Assembly (NCBI RefSeq): GCF_022539315.1
Contig: NC_066314.1
Coordinates: 46,933,180 to 46,997,179 of the forward strand
DNA: 64,000 nucleotides
Direction: 5' to 3'
Origin: Serinus canaria
Taxonomy: Eukaryota; Chordata; Aves; Passeriformes; Fringillidae
Shown one piece after another: positions 22,433 to 32,776 of this stretch. The notes below the pieces were generated by a model, which was not told the DNA's origin, did not search any database, and was given only the letters and a program-made list of their open reading frames with translations. Each line of letters opens with the position of its first letter. Positions within the stretch are counted from its first letter, which is position 1. The position numbers were made by a program, and so were the translations under genes.

Positions 22433-23383
22433 CTAAGGAAGGATTACACTCGAAGACCTGATGAATCCATAATTAGTTGGTTAGTCCGTCTCTGGGATGC
22501 TGCAGGCGAGGCCACAATTCTGGACGGCACTGAAGCCAGGCATTTGAGATCCCTGTCACAAGATCCCTTCATCAATGAAGGAAAGATGAGGGGGGCTAAT
22601 CCTCACAGCCTCTGGGAACGGGTCTTGGACAGTGTTGCACAAAGATACCTGTGTGCAGATGATCTTTATATGCAGCAAACACAGTGGACGACCATAGAGC
22701 AAGGGATCCAACGCCTGAGAGAAATGGCAGTGGCAGAGCTTGTCTTCTCAGATGACGTACCAACTAGGAACCCAGACTTGGTACCATGCACGTCTGTGAT
22801 GTGGCAGAAATTTGTACGACTTGGGCCACATGAATATGCTTCTGCCTTAGCCATAATGAAGCGGGATGAGAGGGATGAGACCGTGCTGGATATGGCAAAG
22901 AAGCTCCGAGCATATGCAGACGCCGTGCATGGCCCAACACATGCCAGGATCGCAGCAGTGGAAACACGTCTGCAGAAGTTAGAGGATAAGATAGAGGAGA
23001 ATCACAAGAAGTTCAAAGAAAAGATTAAGGAAGACCTTCTCCAAATCTCAGCAGTACAGATCAGAGGTCCTAGTGCCCAATACAGATTTTCCCCAGATGG
23101 AGAGAGAAGGTACACCCCACAAGCTGAACTGTGGTTCTTCCTGCGTGATTGTGGAGAAAACATGAGGAGATGGGATGGAAAACCTACTGCTGCTCTGGCA
23201 CGACGGGTACGTGAATTGAAGGAAGGCGGGACTCAGAGAGGGAGTTCCACCAAAAGGAAAGCAGCTCCAGTTGCCCGTAGCCGAACTGCCAGATATGATG
23301 ATGATGATGATGATGACATGTCCGATCCCCTTGAAAGAACATCCAAGACATATGCCCAGGGAAAGAAGGATAACCAGGCTTAG
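22433..23383 (+). CDS. gag-like ORF (C-terminal part) of ERV-L-like provirus
   Basis: The frame is open from the edge of the nested LTR to a TAG at 23381-23383, about 316 codons. An internal Met at 22544 gives a 279-residue product. The 5' part of the same ORF lies upstream of the LTR (to 21738). The protein has a Trp/Leu-rich N-terminal segment (capsid-like by position), then a charged helical region likely to form a coiled coil (about residues 145-175 counted from the Met at 22544). It ends in a basic/Ser-rich tail with seven consecutive Asp. No CCHC zinc knuckle is visible. The assignment as gag rests mainly on its place between the primer binding site and protease. The protease frame follows the stop codon in the same phase. 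Confidence 0.7.
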   Translation, partial: LRKDYTRRPDESIISWLVRLWDAAGEATILDGTEARHLRSLSQDPFINEGKMRGANPHSLWERVLDSVAQRYLCADDLYMQQTQWTTIEQGIQRLREMAVAELVFSDDVPTRNPDLVPCTSVMWQKFVRLGPHEYASALAIMKRDERDETVLDMAKKLRAYADAVHGPTHARIAAVETRLQKLEDKIEENHKKFKEKIKEDLLQISAVQIRGPSAQYRFSPDGERRYTPQAELWFFLRDCGENMRRWDGKPTAALARRVRELKEGGTQRGSSTKRKAAPVARSRTARYDDDDDDDMSDPLERTSKTYAQGKKDNQA

Positions 23384-23725
23384 AGGGGCCCTGCCTCTAG
23401 CCAGGTAGAGGCTAGGGAAAATCGTGTTTTCTGGTCTGTGTGGATTCGTTGGCCTAGCACATCAGAACCACAGGAGTATAAAGCTTTGGTTGACACTGGT
23501 GCACAATGTACATTAATCCCATCAAGACATGTGGGGACAGAGTCTGTTTCTATTGCCAGTGTGACAGGGGGATCCCAGGATTTCACTTTGGTGGAAGCGG
23601 ATGTGAGCCTGACAGGAAACGAGTGGAAGAAACACCCTATTGTGACTGGCCCGGAGGCCCCATGTATTTTGAGTATAGACTACTTTCAAAGTGGGTATTT
23701 CAAGGACCCAAAGGACTCAGGTTAG
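23384..23725 (+). CDS. Retroviral aspartic protease (pro) of ERV-L-like provirus
   Basis: The frame is continuous with gag except for the single TAG at 23381-23383, so readthrough, as known for gammaretroviruses, is one possible expression route. The active-site motif Asp-Thr-Gly-Ala is encoded from 23492. A second conserved hydrophobic block, Ile-Leu-Ser-Ile-Asp, follows about 60 residues later. The frame ends with TAG at 23723-23725, and the reverse transcriptase frame continues at -1 from about 23713. A CCCAAAG heptamer at 23707-23713 lies exactly in the phase expected of a -1 slippery site. A simple frameshift mutation would look the same. Confidence 0.85.
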   Translation, partial: RGPASSQVEARENRVFWSVWIRWPSTSEPQEYKALVDTGAQCTLIPSRHVGTESVSIASVTGGSQDFTLVEADVSLTGNEWKKHPIVTGPEAPCILSIDYFQSGYFKDPKDSG

Positions 23726-25704
23726 GATTTGGGATAGCAGCTGTAGTGACAGAGGGCATCCAGCAATTGAATACTTTGCCTGGACTGTCCAAGAATCCAT
23801 CTGCAGTAGGACTTCTGAAGGGAGAAGAGCAACAGGTGCCAATTGCCACTTCCACAGTGCATCGCCGGCAGTATAGAACCACTCGAGATGCTGTGATTCC
23901 CATCCATAAGATGATCCAACAGCTGGAGAACCAAGGGGTGGTCAGCAAGACCCACTCACCCTTCAACAGCCCCATTTGTCCTGTGCATGAATCTGAAGGA
24001 GAATGGAGATTGACAGTGGCCTACCGTGCATTGAATGAAGTGACTCCACCGCTGAGCGCTGCTGTGCCGGACATATTAGAGCTCCAGTACGAGCTAGAGT
24101 CCAAGGCAGCGAAGTGGTATGCCACTATTGACATTGCCAATGCATTTTTCTCCATTCCTCTGGCAGCAGAATGCAGGCCTCACTTTGCTTTCACCTGGAG
24201 GGGAGTGCAGTATACCTGGAACCGACTGCCCCAGGGGTGGAAGCACAGTCCCACCATCTGCCATGGACTGATCCAGATTGCACTGGAAAAGGGTGAGGCT
24301 CCAGAACACCTCCAGTATATTGATGACATCATTGTGTGGGGTAACACAGCTGCGGAAGTATTTGAGAAAGGAAAGAAAATCATCCAAATCCTTCTGGGAG
24401 CTGGTTTTGCCATTAAAAAGAGCAAAGTAAAGGGACCAGCTCGTGAGATTCAGTTCCTAGGAGTGAAGTGGCAAGAAGGATGGTGTCAGATTCCTACAGA
24501 TGTCATCAACAAGATCACAGCTATGTCTCCACCAACAAATAAGAAGGAGACACAAGCTTTCCTAGGTGCCATAGGCTTTTGGAGAATGCACATTCCTGAG
24601 TACAGTCAGATTGTGAGCCCTCTTTACCTCGTCACTCGCAAGAATAACCATTTTCACTGGGGCCCTGAACAACAACAAGCCTTTGCCCAGATCAAGCAGG
24701 AAATTGCCCATGTAGTAGCCCTTGGCCCAGTCAGGACAGGACCAGATGTGAAGAACGTGCTCTACTCTGCAGCCGGGAACCATGGCTTGTCCTGGAGCCT
24801 TTGGCAGAAGGTGCCTGGGGAGACTCGGGGTCGGCCACTAGGATTTTGGAGTCGAAGCTACAGAGGGTCTAAAGCCAACTATTCTCCAACCGAGAAAGAA
24901 ATCTTGGCTGCCTGTGAAGGAGTCCAAGCCACCTCAGAGGTGATTGGTACAGAAGCACAACTCCTCCTGGCACCCCGACTGCTGGTGCAGGTGTGGATGT
25001 TCAAAGGAAAGGCTCCTTCCATTCACCCCACCACCAGTGCCACATGGAGCAAGTGGATTGCTCTTATCACTCAGCACGCCCATAAAGGTAGACTGAATCA
25101 CCCTGGGATTTTGGAGGTAATTACAAATTGGCCTGAAGGTGAGAATTTCGGTGAAGAACCAGAACCAGTGACACGGGCTGAAGAGGCTCCTCCATATAAC
25201 CAGCTGCCACCAGAAGAAACACGCTACGCTCTTTTCACGGATGGTTCCTGTCGCATCGTAGGGATGAACCGGAAGTGGAAAGCAGCCGTATAGAGCCCCA
25301 CACGACAGGTCACTCAAGCTACCGAAGGAGAAGGTGGATCGAGCCAACTTGCTGAACTCAAAGCTGTTCAGCTGGCCCTGGACATTGCTGAGAGAGAGAA
25401 ATGGCCAAGGCTCTACCTTTACACTGATTCATGGATGGTAGCCAATGCTCTGTGGGGATGGCTGGAGAGGTGGAAAAAGGGTAACTGGCAGCGTAGAGGA
25501 AAACCAATTTGGGCTGCTGATGAGTGGAAAGACATTGCTACCAGGGTAGGGAAGCTACCTGTGAAGGTCCGCTATGTAGATGCCCATGTCCCCAAGAGTA
25601 GAGCTAATGAGGAGCACCAAAACAATGAGCAGGTAGACCGGGTTGCAAAGATAGGGGTGTCCAAGATAGACCTAGATTGGAACACAAGGGAGAGTTATTC
25701 CTAG
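23713..25704 (+). pseudogene. Reverse transcriptase-RNase H (pol) with internal amber, ERV-L-like
   Basis: The RT frame is open from before the pro/pol junction to a TAG at 25291-25293. It stays open in the same frame to a TAG at 25702-25704. RT signatures are intact: a catalytic Asp at 24130 (Asp-Ile-Ala-Asn-Ala), Leu-Pro-Gln-Gly-Trp near 24225, and Tyr-Ile-Asp-Asp at 24316-24327. The connection and thumb region (Gly-Phe-Trp near 24575, Trp-Gly-Pro-Glu-Gln near 24660) is of the ERV-L/class III style. RNase H begins at Thr-Asp-Gly-Ser (25237-25248) and is interrupted by the 25291 amber about 15 codons later. Downstream RNase H blocks (Thr-Asp-Ser near 25426, Gln-Val-Asp-Arg near 25630) are still readable. 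The copy therefore cannot make a full polymerase without suppression. Confidence 0.9.
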
Positions 25705-25712
25705 CTTGATGA

Positions 25713-26552
25713 GCCCATGATGCCTCAGGCCATCAGGGCAGGGATGCCACCTATAAGTGGGCACGAGACCGAGGGGTGGATCTAACCATGGACAGTATTT
25801 CCCAGGTTATCCATGACTCTGAGACGTGTGCTGCCATCAAACAGGCCAAGCGGGTGAAGCCCCTGTGGTATGGTGGGCGGTGGTCCAAGTACAGGTATGG
25901 GGAGGCCTGGCAGATTGACTACATCACACTGCCCCAAACACGCCAAGGCAAGTGCTACGTGCTGACCATTGTAGAAGCCACCACTGGATGGTTGGAAACC
26001 TACCCTGTGTCTCATGCTACAGCCCGTAACACCATCCTGGGCCTTGAAAAGCAGGTCCTTTGGAGGCATGGTACCCCTGAGAGGATTGAGTCAGGCAATG
26101 GGACTCATTTCAAGAACAGCCTTATTAACACCTGGGCTAGGGAACATGGCATTGAGTGGGTGTACCATATCCCCTACCATGCACCAGCTGCAGGGAAGGT
26201 AGAGAGGTACAATGGGCTACTAAAAACCCAGCTAAAAGCCTTGGGTGGGGGATCTTTCAGAAATTGGGAGCAGCATTTAGCAAAGGCCACCTGGTTAGTT
26301 AACATCCGAGGTTCCACTAACCAAGCAGGTCCTGCCCAGTCTGAGTCCCTGAATATAATAGATGGAGATAAAGTCCCAGGGGTACATGTCAGAGGTCTGT
26401 TAGGGAAGACCATGTGGATCAATTCTGCCTGGAGTATAGACAAACCCATCTGTGGGGTTGTCTTTGCTAAGGGACCAGGTTGCAGATGGTGGACAATGCA
26501 AAGACATGGGGTGACACGATGTGTACCTCAGGGAGATCTGATTGTGGGGTGA
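25713..26552 (+). pseudogene. Retroviral integrase (pol 3' part), catalytically altered
   Basis: Integrase lies in a different frame from RNase H. The frame change is between about 25680 and 25713, where this frame has a TGA at 25710-25712. The N-terminal zinc-binding His pair is present (His codons 25716 and 25731), followed by one Cys (25827). The expected second Cys position reads Ile (25836-25838). The catalytic core has Asp at 25917 and Glu at 26202. The second catalytic Asp position, 36 codons before that Glu (D,D-35-E spacing), reads Gly (GGC, 26094-26096) within an otherwise conserved Asn-Gly-Thr-His-Phe context. The frame ends at TGA 26550-26552. The substitutions imply loss of activity. 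No env follows. Confidence 0.9.
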
Positions 26553-26855
26553 GAATGATAGGCAAATATCACTGTTTGTTGGATGTCACTGCCATTGTCT
26601 GTACATTAAACTGTACAGACATGAGATAGAAGGAAATGTGTAAGTGTCAAAGCTCTGAGCAAGTGAAAGATGGAGTTTTGAGTGAGTAAAGTGAAAGTGG
26701 GGAATCCTGCAGCTCTGTAGTATGGGGCCTGGATTCAGTGGTCCAGTGTGGGGATGTGATGAGGGCATGATGGGTATTGCTTGTAATTGTGGGGGGAACA
26801 GATGGAAGTTTTATATGAATAAAATGCATGATGGGTGGTAGTATGTTGACAATAT
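26553..26855 (+). other. Non-coding stretch between integrase and polypurine tract
   Basis: About 300 bp separate the integrase stop from the polypurine tract. No envelope-like or dUTPase-like frame is present. Lack of env is usual for ERV-L elements. Confidence 0.7.
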
Positions 26856-26870
26856 GGGGATAAGGGGGAA
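26856..26870 (+). other. Polypurine tract
   Basis: A G-rich run, 'ggggataagggggaa', with a single T lies directly against the TGTCCT start of the 3' LTR. This is where the plus-strand primer is expected. Confidence 0.85.
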
Positions 26871-27906
26871 TGTCCTAGGGTGATGTTAGGATGCTTGTAT
26901 CCCCATTTGTATGTGTTGTTTATGCTGGATATTATGTTCTGTGCTTTCAAGACTGGCTTCAAGAGTGAAGGTTTTGTTTTGGTTTCTTATCGGCCCTCCG
27001 CCACGGCTGATGGGACATACAGACGGGACAGGACATAATGCTGCTTTTGCTTTTTGCCTGGCTTTTCACTTTGCTCTCGCTCTTGCTTCTGCTCTGCTTC
27101 TGCTTGCTCTTGCTTTTTACCTCTGCTCATTAATTAGCTCAGCTAAACAGTCCAAATTTCTTTCTGGACTGTTTCTCCTTTCCTTTTTTGGACCTACTTG
27201 AACCTGCTCTGGACTGGGACCTGGGAAATATCAAAAGTTTGCACCTTGAGGCTGCAGCAGCTGCCCCAGCGCCAGAGAGACTGATGACAGCGACCACCCT
27301 GTCACCGACATAGTTTATGAAAAATCCTTTACTTAGGAATTTTCCTCTCCTGAGAGCTGAGAAGCCTCAGGAACAACTGTAAACAATTCTTATCTGCTGC
27401 TGTGGAATGCAACGGGGAGAAATCTGTGATTGGCCCCGTCAGACTGTTTGCAATTAAGAGCCTATCACAATTCACCTGTTCGGCCCGTCTCGGGCTGAGA
27501 AGACTTCAGTTTACACATTCTTTGCTATTTTTAAGAGAGCCTTGGTAGTGAAATCTCTAGCTTTATTCTTTTAGTATAGTTTTTATATCTTATATATATC
27601 ATATTATAATAAATCAAGCCTTCTGATGCATAGAGTCAACTGTCTCGTCTCTTCCCTCATCCTGGGACCCCAGAAAACCCCTGTAACACCACCCCAGGAG
27701 AGACTTTCTGAATTTGTCATCTTTTTCAGAATGGTGAAAGAGTGGTGTCATCCAGTATTGTTCATTTCGTGTGCTGGGGGGTGCTGTGCCTGTTAAATAA
27801 ACAGGTTCTTTCCACTTCTCTCTGAGGAATCCTTCCCGAACAAGTTTGCTTTCTGGAGGGGCTCCCTTTTGGAGGTTTTCTCCCAAATTTGCCCTAAACC
27901 AGGACA
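26871..27906 (+). repeat. 3' LTR of ERV-L-like provirus (interrupted)
   Basis: The LTR starts TGTCCTAGGG right after the polypurine tract and ends AACCAGGACA, giving inverted ends TGTCCT/AGGACA. Removing the nested ERV-K LTR and one duplication copy leaves about 641 bp. U3 contains a degenerate GCTTTT/GCTCTT-rich run (about 27043-27125) and a perfect 10-bp inverted repeat (27145-27154/27165-27174). R carries AATAAA at 27796-27801 within a small hairpin. The last ~130 bp match the 5' R-U5 remnant at 20547-20697. The flank after the LTR begins CTTTG. A near match, GTTTG at 20253-20257, lies just before the 7SL segment and could be a mutated target-site duplication. Confidence 0.9.
27294..27694 (+). 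mobile_element. Solo LTR (ERV-K/class II type) nested in the 3' LTR, 6-bp TSD
   Basis: The LTR spans 27300-27688 (389 bp), beginning TGTCACCGACATAG and ending CCCTGTAACA. It is flanked by a perfect 6-bp duplication CCACCC (27294-27299, 27689-27694), the length typical of class II elements. An AATAAA poly(A) signal at 27608-27613 and the layout around it show + orientation. The sequence resembles a very common songbird ERV-K LTR pattern ('tgaaaaatcctttacttagg', 'ctgctgctgtggaatgcaac', 'cttccctcatcctgggaccc'). No internal region remains. Confidence 0.9.
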
Positions 27907-27911
27907 CTTTG

Positions 27912-28520
27912 CTTAATGGAAACAGCATGATGAGATCACTGATACTAGCTAACTTCCTGGGACACAGAAGAACAATACTAGGCTGATAACAGCCCCATCC
28001 TCCCAAACTGTCACAAGGATCTGCATTATTCTCCTCTACCAGCAGCTCTGCTGCATAGAACTGAAATAACTAATCACACAATCTCACAGGTCTCAATGTC
28101 ACAGGTTGTAATGATAGGCCCCAAACTGTAAGATAGCAAGAATCTTGCATATGTACAGACGATAAATGTGCCCTGGAGCTACTTCTCAAAGGACCACTTT
28201 GAGAGTTGTCATCAGAAAGGACTGCCTCCTTAAAAAATCTCTTCTTTCTTCTGAAGCTTGACAGAGTTCTGCTTGGTGCCTCTGTGTGCCGCAATGAAAG
28301 AAGTATAATCTCCTTCGAGGGGGTGATTGGGAACAACAGGTTTTGGTATTAACTACACATCTGACTGTCATTGCATCTGTGACATTTTTGTTTCCAAGTT
28401 TCTCTTGGTGGCTGCAAAGGTTGGGAACTGCAGAGGTGCTGTAGAACTTCAGGCGCTTGGCCTGAAGTCTGTGGGCATCTTACAGCACAAAGTAACAGCA
28501 GCCCCTCCTCACCAACCAGG
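27912..28520. other. Non-coding DNA right of the provirus
   Basis: This is the host flank of the provirus followed by sequence without a recognisable gene or repeat. Confidence 0.4.
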
Positions 28521-28728
28521 CATAGGATCACAGGATAATTCAGGCTGGGAGGGGCCTCAGGAGGCTCTAGTCCAATCTCCTGCTCAAAACAGGGTCACTT
28601 GGGAGACCAGAACCAGTTGCTTATGTCTTTAAAGAGATGAGTCTTGAAAATACCCAGGGATGAAGACTGTACAGCCTCTCTGGGCAATCTGTCCCACTGC
28701 CTTCCTGTCCTCAGTCAATTCCTGCAGA
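28521..28728 (-). repeat. CR1 LINE 3' fragment, antisense
   Basis: 'cataggatcacaggataatt' and 'ggctgggaggggcctcagga' mark the antisense CR1 3' end. The block near 28660-28690 ('acagcctctctgggcaatct') is another conserved CR1 segment. The 5' end of the LINE lies to the right and is truncated. Confidence 0.85.
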
Positions 28729-31700
28729 AGCATGGAAGTATGCTCCACAGGGTCTTTGAGCCCAAAATTCTGAGAAAGACCATATTGGCTGGACAGACCA
28801 GCATGCCTTCACAAGGGCATGAGGAGGCCTGCTCCACAATTCCCACACACCCACGTTCCATGTATCTCTTCAAAACCCTGGTTGGTACCAAGACAGGGTG
28901 CCCATCCTCCTCGTCACCTGCTCTGCCCACATCCCTACACAGCATCAAGTTGCTCACCAGCTCCCTATCTCCACCATGGTTATTGTACCCACCTTTGTTC
29001 CCCAGCTCCCTCTTCTCCTCCCCGTGAGTATTCACCAAAGTGTCCCCTCCTTGGATATTGCATCTGAATGGTGACAACAGTGTTGCCAAGCAACATGAAT
29101 CCTCCAAGCAACCAACCATGGCAGATCGCTGCAACCCGTTGCAAGCCCACTCCAAAGCTTACGGGCCTGACACCATTTTTTCTCTTAGCATCTCTTTCAT
29201 CCAGCCATAGCTCAGTTCCACTCAGATCCACCCTTTTCTCTTCCCTCATCAACCAACAGCACCATCCCAGGCACTCCTGCCATTTCCAACCTAAATTATC
29301 ATTCTGTGCAACATACTAAAGGTCAGCTCCCTCTCAACAGACCAAGACAAATGATTCAAGTGCCCACTACCTGCCTTCAGCCCTCCTTCCGCTCCACAGG
29401 ACTGTTGCAACACACAGAGTATTTCCTCCAGGCTCACCCCAATCTTTCAAATGAAGCAAAATGCTTTTATCTGCCTTTGGAAACACACCTTGTCCTTGTA
29501 AGCCTTCAGCAGATGCAATGACATGATCATCCTGGCGAGGACGGTGTTCAGCCAGCCACCGGGGCCACAGGGCAGGCAGACCCCAGCTGGCCACTTTTGG
29601 AACAAATTCCTTAGGGGCTGTAAACCACAATGGCAGGAGACAAAAACACAGCAGCAAGATCCAGAAGTGACTAATTGCTGCTCTTTATTCTGTCTTTCTG
29701 CTTTTCTTCAGGTGCCAGTCACAGCACCTCCTGGGACCAGCACTAGTGGATCCCAAACACCAAATCCCTTGTCTCACAATCACATAACTTCCTGTACAAG
29801 GGAGATAGAGGCAGAAGGTCATCTCTCTGCTTCGCTCTCCTGGAGTTTTTTAAGCAGATACTGTGAGCAAATGAGAGGCAGTAAACTCTTGGAAGGCACT
29901 CATGGCACTCAGGAGAAATTGAAGGCTTGGCCTTACTGCCTGCAATCAGCTGAGTTTAGAGGGGGTGGAGATTTCAGGATGAGCCAAGTGCTGTCTTCAC
30001 TCAGCACAGCTGAGAAAGAGGCTCCCCAGGCTGCCTTGGGCCATCTCAGAAGTCACCCCAGGAGAAGGCTGAGCTCAGGGGCTCACATGCTGGCACCACG
30101 AGCCTGGGATGTGTGGCTGTACGAGGGCAGCCCCAATAGCTAAAGGGCACACTGTTTTTACCAAGTGCATCACCATTAGGGGCTGGGGTCACCTCCATGG
30201 TCTGCTCCAAGTTGACCATCTACGGAGAGAAGACTTAGTGACCACTTCCAATGCACATCGCCTTTTGTCCTGAGAGACATGGAGTGGGATGTTGGTTTCC
30301 AAATTGATTGTTAGGTTTGACAGGGCATGTCTACACTGCTCCATGGTACAGTACACTGACATTAGAAAATCCTAACTGTGGCATATAACGCTGCCAATAA
30401 TCAGCCCATGTGCACTAGTTTGCTGATAGGAATTCTGGATTTGCTCTGTCCAGGCCTAGGTTACATATATCCACCTCCATCTCCATTGGCTGTACAGCCA
30501 TGCCCTTGTAAAGATGTATTTTAACCAAAGCTAACTGAAAAGGGTTCAGATTAAGTAAATCAATCCTCCCACATAAAGAGGCTGCATAGACTTAATTAAA
30601 TTGATAACTGGGCCAACCTGAACTAAACTAGCGCAAATTTGGGTATAGACAAGGCTTTATTTTTCTTACTAAAATCATTAACTAATCCAAGCTTTAATTG
30701 GCATTAACTGCATGGTAACGAAAGTAAATACTCAGTCCAGTCTTCTAGTGTCTCTGTCTCCATCTGGCCTCAAATATAACACTTGCAAGAACTGGACACA
30801 CTCCTGAACATGCCCTCAGAATCAGTATTTATTGTGTTCTTACCTGAAGCCCAAAGGACTCAGTAAAATTGCTGCTTTTCCCATAAAAATAACTTTATGG
30901 AAGCATCTATACAACCATTCTTCACGGAGGAATCTGAGCAAGTCTCGCTCTTACAGAGAAGCTATAATTTCTGAAGAAGCAGCAGTTAACCAAATAATTC
31001 TGTTCCAGCATCTCATCTATGGACCCTGTATAGGGATGATGGTATTATCCTATTTTTTCTTTCTCAGCTAGTTAATAGGAAATCCCCTTTCAAAGGCAAT
31101 TTCCATTTTAAATCACCCACATTAAGAGAGACATGTTTAATACCAATAAATCCGCTTTCTTAAAAGAGACATAGAAGCCAGGCTCATCGGCTGACTAAAT
31201 CCTCTCCCCCCACCCCCATTCCCGCCTTGCAATCTGTAGATCTTGCAGAAGGGTGATCTAAGACAGCTGTAGTTAGCTAGCTGCACTTCTGAGCACTAAG
31301 CTGCTCCTCGCTTTGTATTCACTCTGTGCCAAACCAAGGTCACAGGGACACGAGGAGCTAAAGTGGGAGTTGCAGCCAGAGATGCTTGGAGGCTGGGTTT
31401 CCACACACCTCCCATGGGAGCCTCTCCCTACATCAGTCTCCCACTACAAGTCAGTGTGGGGTGAGTGCTATCTAAAGCCTCTGCAGATGAAATTATTTTT
31501 TCTCCTCAAAGCTTTTTGTAGCACACGGAGGAGAACCAGCCACCAATTCGCTGAGGGATCATGATGCTCAAAACACATGGCCTAAGGGTCCCTCCTCATC
31601 TATGGGGACCCTACTCCATCTTCACCAGAGCTCCTCCTATCCAGAGGGATTTATAGCCTAATTGTTTTTGCAGACAGCAGTACCACACCTTTGGCAGAGA

Positions 31701-32690
31701 AGGGGGTGGCAGCCTTTCCAGGTCACTTGTGTGCCTCAAGCCACAGCCAGCAGTGGGGGCAATGCTAAAGCAATGCCCCATCAGAAGCCAGAGAATGGTG
31801 ACTTCAAAGGACCCCCACAAGGTCAGGGCTGCAGTGGCATAGGTATCTCACTTGTCTGACAGGAAGAGACAAAGCTGAATGAAGTCTCTGTGGCTTCCCC
31901 CTGCTGTGACAAGTATAAGGAGCAAAAATTACAAAGTAAGATAAGGCTTAAGTGGGAAAAAAGCAAAACTAAGTCACAGCAGAAAACCTTGGTCTGGCTG
32001 CTCTTAGTACTGCCAAGTACTGCCCCAAAGCCACCCATGTGATTTTGCCCTGCCTCATCATGCAGCTCCCACAGCCAGACCTTCTGCTGGCAGGTATCAT
32101 GCTGTGTCCCTGCAATGCCTCTCATGGGAGACAGCTCCCTTCACTGAGATGAGATCGTGACACAGCAGGAGGAATCCCAAAAATTACTTTGAACCTTCTA
32201 TCTGAAGCACATGTAATTCATCGTGCATTTTCCCAGTTGGAAGTCTGAACTATTTATTTGGCAAAACAATCCATGTTTGTTTGATAGCAAAGGGGTCCAT
32301 TTGCTCTAGACACATCCCTGTTCCCCCATCAGGCTCCAGCTCTGCAAGCACCCCTAGAGGTGGTGTAGTCCTGCATGGGCATGCTAAAAACAGCATCACC
32401 ATCAGCAAGTACCCACCTGTGTGTGTGCAGGACCCTTACAATCAGATCCTTCCTTTCTGGGACCACAGCTCCAACAAAGCCTGTTGATAGAGAAACATTT
32501 CAAAGAGAAGTTTATTTCTTTAAGGAGCATAAAGGTAAGAACAGAAGACTCTTGTTTCATGCTTTATTGTTCAAAGAACCTTGCCCTCATTTTGCTCCAT
32601 GACTCTGAGACTGACTGGGCACTGCTGAGCAGCAAGGACAGTCCTTCCACTGTGGGAAACTGCCCTGCCTTTACTGGAGCAGGAAGCCAT
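28729..32690. other. Non-coding unique DNA
   Basis: The longest frame (29523-30143, +, 206 codons) is low in recognisable features and has no domain I can name. Remaining frames are short. I see no convincing exon. Confidence 0.4.
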
Positions 32691-32776
32691 CCTCATCCTC
32701 ATCCTCCTCCTCCTCCTCCTCCTCCTCCTCCTCCTCCTCCTCCTCCTCCTCCTCCTCCTCCTCCTCCTCCTCCTCC
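32691..32776. repeat. (TCC)n microsatellite
   Basis: An almost pure TCC run, starting with a few TCA-interrupted units, extends for about 86 bp. It creates poly-Pro, poly-Ser, poly-Arg and similar frames that are artefacts. Confidence 0.97.

Noticed and set aside
26553..26870. Possible env gene after integrase
   Set aside because: Only about 300 bp lie before the polypurine tract, and no frame with signal peptide or membrane anchor is present.
29523..30143. 206-codon plus-strand frame
   Set aside because: Composition is unremarkable, no domain is recognisable, and no splice or promoter support is visible. Chance opening is likely.
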